This document shows, piece by piece, positions 58,401-64,000 of a stretch of 64,000 nt of DNA; position 1 is the first letter of the stretch, and each line of letters opens with the position of its first letter. The DNA lies in assembly GCA_031769625.1 (NCBI GenBank), contig JAUIMM010000017.1:2284501-2348500 (forward strand), read 5' to 3'. Position numbers and translations under genes: made by a program. The notes below the pieces were generated by a model. That model was given only the letters and a program-made list of their open reading frames with translations, had not been told where the DNA came from and did no database searches. Source of the DNA: Taudactylus pleione (Eukaryota > Chordata > Amphibia > Anura > Myobatrachidae).

Positions 58401-58531
58401 GTACAGAGGGACCTGTGGTGGTGGATTCAAGTGGGGACGAGTTAATACTTTGTGAGGATGAGGATGTACACACTGAAGAGGGTGAGGAATCGGTGGATGA
58501 GGAGGATGAGGATGACATCTTGCCTCCGTAG
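55418..58531 (+). CDS. hAT-superfamily transposase with BED zinc finger, intact (1,037 aa)
   Basis: Cuts and joins the element and its non-autonomous relatives; expected to act in the nucleus as an oligomer. Residues 1-245 are poorly structured and basic then acidic. A BED-type zinc finger follows (C270, C273, H294, H299; LAICTICKGEISRG..LIRHLQRVHKK) and should bind the element ends. After a Ser/Ala-rich linker (about 330-400) comes the RNase H-like core: D502 (HLTTDMWTSG), D590 (VISDNATNIV), the C-x2-H motif C609/H612 (VPCFAHTINLVVQ) and a helical insertion domain with RWNSTLYML near 675. The third acid is E952 (SSVYSERVFSAAGNL) within the C-terminal dimerisation region; the tail is strongly acidic. 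The ATG at 55,418 is the first after the TATA box, with G at +4 but T at -3. The frame is unbroken to TAG, unusual among the decayed elements around it. ZBED-type host genes derive from such proteins, but TIRs and copies show this is a transposon. Confidence 0.95.
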   Translation: MEDQTFSDKNKIEKDQEPLPPSAEAAATSHDIDDNMPSTSSAKADAQCHSRGHIQSQMAKFRKMTLKKTFKSAEEKRKLANMPFTTRSGKERLRSIPSMFMTSGSASHDDGSPPPTKKIKRVKLAKAQRRTVLSKKISQIPKESPSVVVVAMPDLPSTGREEVALSTICTPPASAERSTHSSLADMQIEDVTVEVQQDEDTGVAGAEEEVGEEDSDGDVVCLNQAPGETVVVRGMKKPITVMPGQKTKHSTSLVWQYFYPNPDNNCLAICTICKGEISRGRDVNHLGTSSLIRHLQRVHKKLLSSSETLAKTVSSPGTPKSRCPVVSKRLQTTPSTPSSSISSLVRIGSSPAGHVTGMTDSPIRDSSGGSCIATPTAAAAAVAAAGSRSSSQRGSRNTTTFTKQLTLQQSLARRMKYDSSHPEAKRITEALTAMLVLDVRPVSAISAVGFRQLMEVVCPRFQIPSRFHFTRQAIPRLYRNIRKSVLSVLKNAVVHNVHLTTDMWTSGTGQTKDYMTVTAHWVDVSPYAATAAASPVAASQKRQLVTRQATLCITGFSKRHTADNLLEKLREIIAQWLTPLRLSWGFVISDNATNIVRALHLGKFQHVPCFAHTINLVVQNFLKSDRGVQETLWVARKISGHFRHSATACRRLERQQTLLNLPRHHLKQEVVTRWNSTLYMLQRMEEQQKAIQAYTSTYDIGKGGGMHLTQAQWRMISVLCKVLQPFELATREVSSDTASLSQVIPLIRLLQKQLEKVKEELRRSDSARHVGLVDEALHSLCQDSRVVNLLKSDHYILATVLDPRFKAYVVSLFPADTSLQRCKDLLVNTLSAEAERDTSTAPSSFSPATGAARKKLRYPKQPAGGDAGQAGPSLDIWSGLKDLATISDMSTVTAYDTVTIDRMVEDYIGDSIQVGMSDSPYLYWQEKEAIWRPLYKLALFYLSCPPSSVYSERVFSAAGNLVSERRRRLLPQNVEKMMFIKMNYQLFQGDQPPEGTEGPVVVDSSGDELILCEDEDVHTEEGEESVDEEDEDDILPP

Positions 58532-59165
58532 AGCCAGTTTGTGCAGGGACACATTAATTGCCAGCTTGTTTTGTGGGGGCCCAAACGAACCAATCATTTC
58601 AGCCACAGTTGTGTGGCAGACCCTGGCGCTGAAATGATTGATTTGTTAAAGTGTGCATGTCCTGTTTATACAACATAAGGGTGGGTGGGAGGGCCCAAGG
58701 ACAATTCCATCTTGCACCTCTTTTTTTCTTTGCATTATGTACAGTTTGGGGCCTAGTTTTTCTAACTGCCATCCTGCCTGCCACTGCAGTGTCACTCCTA
58801 GATGGGTCACGTGTTTGTGCCGCCCACTCGTGTCGCTTAGCATAGTCATCCAGCTACCTCGGTGCAACCTTTTGGACATAAAAACACTATTGTGAGGTGT
58901 GAGGTGTTCAGAATAGACTGGAAATGAGTGGAAATTAAGGTTATTGAGGTTAATAATAGCATAGGAGCAGAAAAACCTACAAATTCTGTGATTTTAGCTG
59001 TTTTTATGCTTTTTTTCAAAAAAATACAGATCCAAAACACAAAACCCAGAACCCAAAACACGGAAGGGTGGTTTTGGCAAAACCAATCCAGATCCAAAAC
59101 ACGAAGAAAGATCCAGATCCAAAACCAAAACACAAAACACGAAAAGTGGCCGGTGCACACCCCTA

Positions 59166-59179
59166 ATATATATATATAT
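59166..59179. repeat. TA tract between the hAT element and its MITE
   Basis: Fourteen bases of alternating AT are all that separates the two insertions. Confidence 0.9.
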
Positions 59180-59340
59180 TAGGGGTGAGCGGGTTCGGTT
59201 TTACTCGGATCTTTAAACGGCATTTTATTGGCTATCGCCTATCATGTGTTTTGGATAGCCAATATAATAAATCCGAATTTGCGGTAAAGTGGCGATAAGA
59301 ACCGAGTAAATCCGAGTAAAACCGAGCCTGCACATCCCTA
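59180..59340. mobile_element. 161-bp MITE of the same hAT family
   Basis: Left end TAGGGGTGAGCGGGTTCGG is identical to the first 19 bases of the complete element, and the right end is CTGCACATCCCTA. ATATATAT is on both sides. The interior TTACTCGGAT..ATCCGAGTAA and TTGGCTAT..ATAGCCAA make it almost a single hairpin. Non-coding; it must be moved by a transposase such as the one at 55,418. Confidence 0.9.
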
Positions 59341-60665
59341 ATATATATATATATATGTCAGGTGACTGCCTTACCTTTAAAAGCCATTAGCTGGCAGGTG
59401 AGCTTTAAACCAGGTAACATTTTTTCAGTCTAAACTATGTGATAGCAGCTAACAGGTTTCCATCAGTGTGACGGATAGTGTAGGACCTGCAGAAAGTGGG
59501 GTCCCGTGATGTGGGCTGCGGGCTTAAATGCATTGATCAATCCATGAACTAAATCCCCATTATTTATTTACTTATCTATACATCATTGTGAGTGTTTAAA
59601 CATGGTGAGTGCTGGGTTTTCTGTTTTTATTTATTTAAGCAATGTGGTCACAGGCCACTTGCACCCCAGTCCTGGGAATGGCGAGTGCAGGTCTGCACCC
59701 CAAATCTAGGAGTGGCGAGTGCAGTGGATTTCTGACTTATATATATATATATATATATATATAGAGTAGAATCAATGTTGATTTTGTCTATATTAATAGA
59801 TTCTGGCCAACTTTACCAAGTTCCCTGAGATAGGTATCGCCTGTAGGTCATATGATCCAATTGCCAGGGTTGAAGGACTGTCCCCTCCCCTGCCAGTCTG
59901 GTATGCCTATACACTAACCCAGCTGTCTACCTAGTAGCATTGGTGTTGGTCCTGCCAACTTAGGACAGCCCAGGGCAGAGAAGAGAGAAGCTGGAAACTT
60001 GTTGGTGCATTAGTTTAAAACTGCTTCTCTCTCAGATCTCTCATTATCTACACGAAGCTCGTTAGTCTGCAGCAGGCTCCGTCTGCCAAATCTTGCATCT
60101 GTTCCCCGAACAGGCTCCAAAATTAGCAATATTCCAAGAACTGAGGTGCACCTGCTCCTGACTGCATCATCTGTCTCCTCTGTACATGGGTTAATCAAGT
60201 AAATGCCACTACACACCGAGGAGAGATTACTACACTCTGAATTTGTAATTATAGCAAAAACTGTCAATAAGCAGTTCATGGTTATGAGGCGTCTTTATAG
60301 GAGGAGGTAGACTTCAGTGATTAAATAAAAGAACCATGTCATATTTGGCAACATTTAATTAGGTTTTTCATTTGATATAGTACAGTGCTCAACGTCCTCC
60401 ATCCTACAGTAGAACAATGTTGGTGCCCCCACCGTCTGGTACTCCCCCAGTTTATTGTATTTAGAAGAACTCCGGCACTCACATATAGCCAGGACTTTTG
60501 TTGATCACCTTGGATGCTGTTCAGGTCTCCCCAGAGCAAGACAAATCCGTCACAAGGAATGTTATTGATAGCAGCATATTCATTAGTCACAGTAATATTT
60601 ATAGTGGAAATGAGAGACAAGTGTGGGGACATTATGGGAAGACATAGGACATCCTACAATACTAT
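59341..60665. other. No gene recognised
   Basis: Intron-like, with (TA)n at 59,340-59,357 and 59,740-59,762. Minus-strand frames near 60,010-60,280 and 60,339-60,632 lack domains. Confidence 0.45.
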
Positions 60666-61071
60666 TGGCCTGATTTAGAGTTGTATGCTGTCACCATCGC
60701 TGCTACATCTATAGAAGCAGCAGTGATGCTTTATATGCTAATGTAGCAGGAGGCGTCTAGTGTAAATAGGGGCCTCCTACATGCTTAGGTGATTCGGAGC
60801 TGTGTCCGATGATGCATCCATTGGATCACTTGTGAGACCATCGGCCATCTGGTTACTCGGATGGCCATCTGGGACCAAGCATCAGAAGACACAGAGCTTG
60901 GACTTGTCACCGCCTCCCTGCCCCCAAATGATTGCAGACGGTCAATCAGGCTGCAGCTTAGGGGGCACGGCGTACAACCACACAGGAACTGTTCTGCACA
61001 TGAGCAGAACGGGTCATGTGCATACACAGTCACCCCGCCATCGGACTTGAATACAAGTCTGAATCAGGCCT
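60666..61071. mobile_element. 406-bp MITE of the CTGATTCAGAG family
   Basis: The left end is TGGCCTGATTTAGAGTTGTA and the right end is TACAAGTCTGAATCAGGCCT, with TAT on both sides. The left end shares GAGTTGTA with the 25,356 member. Non-coding. Confidence 0.8.
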
Positions 61072-61648
61072 TATATACAGTGGGGCTACTGGACATGGTC
61101 ATATAACTATTTATTCTATTACACTCAATACATGCACAGCACAATCGATCTACTCATCACAACTGAACCACTGGATACTTTCAGAATCCTGTTCTTTGTA
61201 TTGCAGATGATATACAGTACAGACTGTTATTATGGATAGATTGTGCACACACATTCAGCTTGCAAACTATGTGATGAACTATTTTGGCTTCATTGGAAAA
61301 ATTATGCACAATGTAAACAAGTGTGTGCTATGCATAAATGTAGAGGCATTATTGCAAAAATAGATGGCCATGTTTGCACTTTGCCAGCTGTTGGAATCCA
61401 CTTGATGGATAGGAGTGGACATTATTTCCCAAATGTGCCTAATTATGCACTGACATGAAAAGTTTTATAGATTCAATGGTAGATGAAGGCACATTTAGGC
61501 AGCTGACTCTCTCTTTTTAATGGACAAAGCTGCAAGGTTTTTTTCCTGTGAAAGAATTGTTTTTTTTTTTTACACATCCTGAGTGTTGGTGGAAACCAAG
61601 GCATGCCTACTACTTTTAGTGTAAACCAATTGAATCTTCACTTTATAC
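61072..61648. other. No gene recognised
   Basis: AT-rich intron-like sequence. Confidence 0.45.
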
Positions 61649-63500
61649 TAGAGATATGTGCCTGACCACTTTTGCTGGTTTTGGTTTTAATTAGTTTCTT
61701 GGTTGTGCCAAAATGCTGTGGCTTGTTTTTCCAAAAATTGACAAAAAAAATAAAATCACGTAATTTGAGCCTTTTTTTGTTCTTAGAGTATTACTAACTA
61801 TGATAACATCAATTTTGACCACCTCACAGCTCACCATATTGTTTTCATCCAGTTTAGGCCAAAAGGTTGCACCAAGCTAACTGGCTGATTAAGCTAAGCA
61901 ACAGCATTGGGCGGCACAAACATGGGGCAGTTCAATTCCAACATGGCACATCAGGAAACAAATGTTTTCATTAATCAAGAGGCCTGAGGGAGATAAAGTA
62001 TGTATGTAGTTGAAGGCAGGGAAAGAAAGGGTTGATTAGTAGCAATGTAAGTTTTGGATTCAGAAGCAAATTTATGAAGGTGAATTGGAGGCATTTACAA
62101 AAAAATATTTTAATCATTCATATCAGTCCCAAGTTGAGCTCTATATACTATACGTCCCCATAGAAAGAACCCAAGAATGTTTTCTTTAATCAAGAACTAG
62201 GTCAGAGGCCCAAGGGAGATGGAGTATATATGTAGTTCAAGGCAGGGAAAGAGGAAGGGTTGATTTGTAGTAAATTTAATTTAAGTTTTGGATACATTTA
62301 TGGGGGAAGAGGGGAGGCATTTACAAAGAAATGTACTCATTCACTTCAGTCCTTGTCCCAATTGAGCTCTTTTGTGGTTCCGATTTTGTTTTTTTTTAAT
62401 TCAAAGGGGCATGCAGGAGATGCTGTCTGTGGCCATAAACATTTCTGGACATTGTTGGCATTCATCAACCACATGTAGAAGATTTCAATGTCTGTGGCAG
62501 TTCAATTACCAAGATGGCACATCTAGGAAACAGAGTGGCATCAACTTTTCATTAATGAAGGACTAGATCTGTGGCCCGAGGGAGGAAGAGTATGTATGTA
62601 GTGGGAGGCAGGGAAAGGAAGTATTGATTTGTTGGTAAATTGAATTGAGTTATTTGATTCCAAAGAAAATTTATGAGGGAGGAGGGGGATCTGAAAGGAT
62701 CCGAGCCCCGGTTGGTGTTTTCCCATTAGGCTCAGATTTAAAATCGAGGCAAAATGTCATCATCATCCCGGCGTTGGATTTCACGGGTTATGGATTTGAT
62801 ATAAGTCCCTCTATTGGTGAGTCGGTCGCCATTTCACACAGGACCACCAGAAGGAGAGATCACACTAGACTGCCAGGGCAGAAATTAATTCATAATTATA
62901 ATTGGGTGAACATGTCCCATGTTTTGCCCTCCCAATAAACATGGTAGTTCAGAATTTTTTTTTTTAAATGGAAGAGGCATGCAGGAGATGCTGTCTGTGG
63001 CCATAAACATTTCTGGACATTTTTGGCATTCATCAACCGCATGTAGAAGATTTCAGTATCTGTGGTAGTTGAATTACCAACATGGCAAATCTAGGACAGA
63101 AAATTGCACTGCAGTGGCAGACAGGATGGCAGTTTAATAAACTATGTGTGTAATCTACACAAAAAGACAATCAGCAATGATGCAAAAACAAAAGAGGTGC
63201 AAGATGGAATTGTCCTTGGCCAAGCTCACATTGGAATGAAAGTTTAAGAAAAAGGCAACCAGATTGGTATTTACAAATCAAGGTTAAAAAGACATGAGTA
63301 TTTTGCAAGTATATCTATTTGTGATTTTAGTTGAAATAAATACAGTATGATGGAAAAAAAAAAGCATCAGAGCAGCGGCACAAACGCACAGCAGTTTAAA
63401 AAACATAGGACATTTATGAAACATGGTCACACAGCAGTCAGTGGCAGACAGGATGGCAGTTTAATAAACTATAAAAATGTCAGTCAGTAATGCCCCAAAC
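61649..63500. mobile_element. Old, rearranged relics of the hAT family
   Basis: 61,660-61,920 is a diverged minus-orientation right end (GCCAAAAGGTTGCACCAAGCTA, AAGCTAAGCAACA). 62,695-62,850 is a plus-orientation left end (AAAATCGAGGCAAAATGTCA, GATATAAGT). 62,405-62,500 and 62,905-63,050 are two separate copies of the coding block around CATGCAGGAGATGCTGTCTG, matching 57,230-57,370. 63,110-63,230 and 63,430-63,520 match the right sub-terminal part (GGCAGACAGGATGGCAGTTT). The order is scrambled, so repeated insertion or rearrangement must have happened. Confidence 0.8.
62400..63050 (+). pseudogene. hAT transposase fragments, duplicated and decayed
   Basis: Two pieces of the same coding block, related to residues 606-650 of the 1,037-residue protein (PCFAHTINLVVQNF and GVQETLWVARKISGHF regions). 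The better one keeps TGTCCCATGTTTTGCCCTC, that is PCFA, at about 62,914. Both have lost the frame. No open frame of note remains. Confidence 0.7.
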
Positions 63501-63966
63501 AGCGCATAACTGCCCCCGCACCCTCCTTGTGACGCCGCTGCCGCTGTGCGACTGGGTGAGAGCTGTCATACTGTCATAGTGTTTCTCATCATAATTAAAA
63601 TACTAGACATCAAGACTTAAATTTTTTTATGCAAAAAAAAAGAAAATTTTAAAAATATAAATATAGATCTTCCTTAGAAAACATGGCTCCCAGAGCGAGG
63701 TATTTACACATACACAAGCAACAAATGAGATCCTTGGTGACGTTAGCTGCTCACGGTCATCAGATACTGGTGGGAAGTAGAAGTGCACCCCAGTAACTCA
63801 CTCTTACAGTTTAATGGGCTCCTTGCAAAGGATTGTTTCACAGTCATTTTGAAAGCAGCAATCATGTTAATGGCAAATCCAAGCTGTTTTGCCTTTAACC
63901 TGCTTGCAGCTTTAAAAATACGGGAAAACTCATTTGTATTCCCGCAGTGGTGCTGGCTCACACTCT
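63501..63966. other. No gene recognised
   Basis: Unassigned. Opposed short frames at 63,743-63,991 have no domain. Confidence 0.4.
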
Positions 63967-64000
63967 GGGCCTGATTCAGACCCGGTCGCAAGCGCTGCGC
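63967..64000. mobile_element. Left end of another CTGATTCAGAG-family MITE (cut by window)
   Basis: GGGCCTGATTCAGACCCGG followed by CGCAAGCGC, as in other members. The right end lies outside. Confidence 0.65.

Larger units (their letters stand above)
53906..59165 (+). mobile_element. Complete autonomous-type hAT transposon (5,260 bp)
   Basis: Left end TAGGGGTGAGCGGGTTCGG and right end GTGCACACCCCTA, with ATATATAT on both sides. In a TA tract that duplication is ambiguous, but it agrees with the 8 bp seen cleanly at the derivative. Order inside: a sub-terminal palindrome (TCCGAGTCAGGC..GCCTGACTCGGA, about 53,965-54,006), a TATA box, short repeats, six tandem units of about 160 bp, the transposase, and an A-rich right end with repeated GATCCAAAACAC words. 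All parts needed for movement seem present. Confidence 0.93.

Noticed and set aside
55418..58531. Host ZBED-type gene derived from a hAT transposase
   Set aside because: TIRs, a deletion derivative, a MITE with the same ends and a complete catalytic triad show it is still a transposon.

Overview
This is vertebrate nuclear DNA, most likely from a frog or toad with a large, repeat-rich genome. The one host exon that can be recognised is the alternative first coding exon of the acid-sensing ion channel gene ASIC2 (isoform 2b type) at about 11.04-11.68 kb on the plus strand. It ends in a clear GT donor and no later ASIC2 exon was recognised, so from 11.7 kb to the window end the DNA is probably ASIC2 intron. 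The anuran assignment rests on the kinds of repeat present (Tc1/mariner, hAT and many TIR-bearing non-autonomous elements). It is an inference and no species is claimed.

Layout. 0-8.2 kb: three Tc1-like elements and one mariner relic, one of the Tc1 elements (5.2-6.8 kb) with an intact 340-residue DDE transposase. 8.2-11 kb: GC-rich dispersed repeat and unique DNA. 11-11.7 kb: ASIC2 exon. 11.7-31.8 kb: intron-like DNA with MITEs, a direct 726-bp duplication (13.3/15.8 kb), a second copy of the first Tc1 family (23.3-25.3 kb) broken by a 599-bp MITE, and several copies of GC-rich elements. 31.8-35.6 kb: a composite of elements nested at least three deep, including a minisatellite of about 28-bp units. 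36.2-38.7 kb: a 776-bp direct repeat around a 940-bp spacer. 40.9-44.7 kb: a short palindromic MITE, a TTAGG-rich minisatellite element and two further tandem arrays. 48.3-63.5 kb: a hAT transposon family at several stages of life.

The hAT family is the most interesting content. It includes (i) an apparently complete 5,260-bp element (53,906-59,165) with an uninterrupted 1,037-residue BED-finger transposase, a TATA box and an array of six units of about 160 bp between the two; (ii) a 2,611-bp internal-deletion derivative in the opposite orientation (48,280-50,890), with a perfect 8-bp target duplication, that keeps both ends, the TATA box and the array but has lost most of the coding region; (iii) a 161-bp MITE (59,180-59,340) with matching ends, only 14 bp from the complete element; and (iv) older scrambled relics (61.65-63.5 kb). 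In the complete element the 1.35 kb between the TATA box and the transposase start has no ATG on the sense strand but 18 on the other strand, as expected of a long unspliced leader kept free of upstream starts.

Apart from the ASIC2 exon, no tRNA, rRNA or further host gene could be supported. Many other open frames are translations of microsatellites and minisatellites or lie antisense to transposases.
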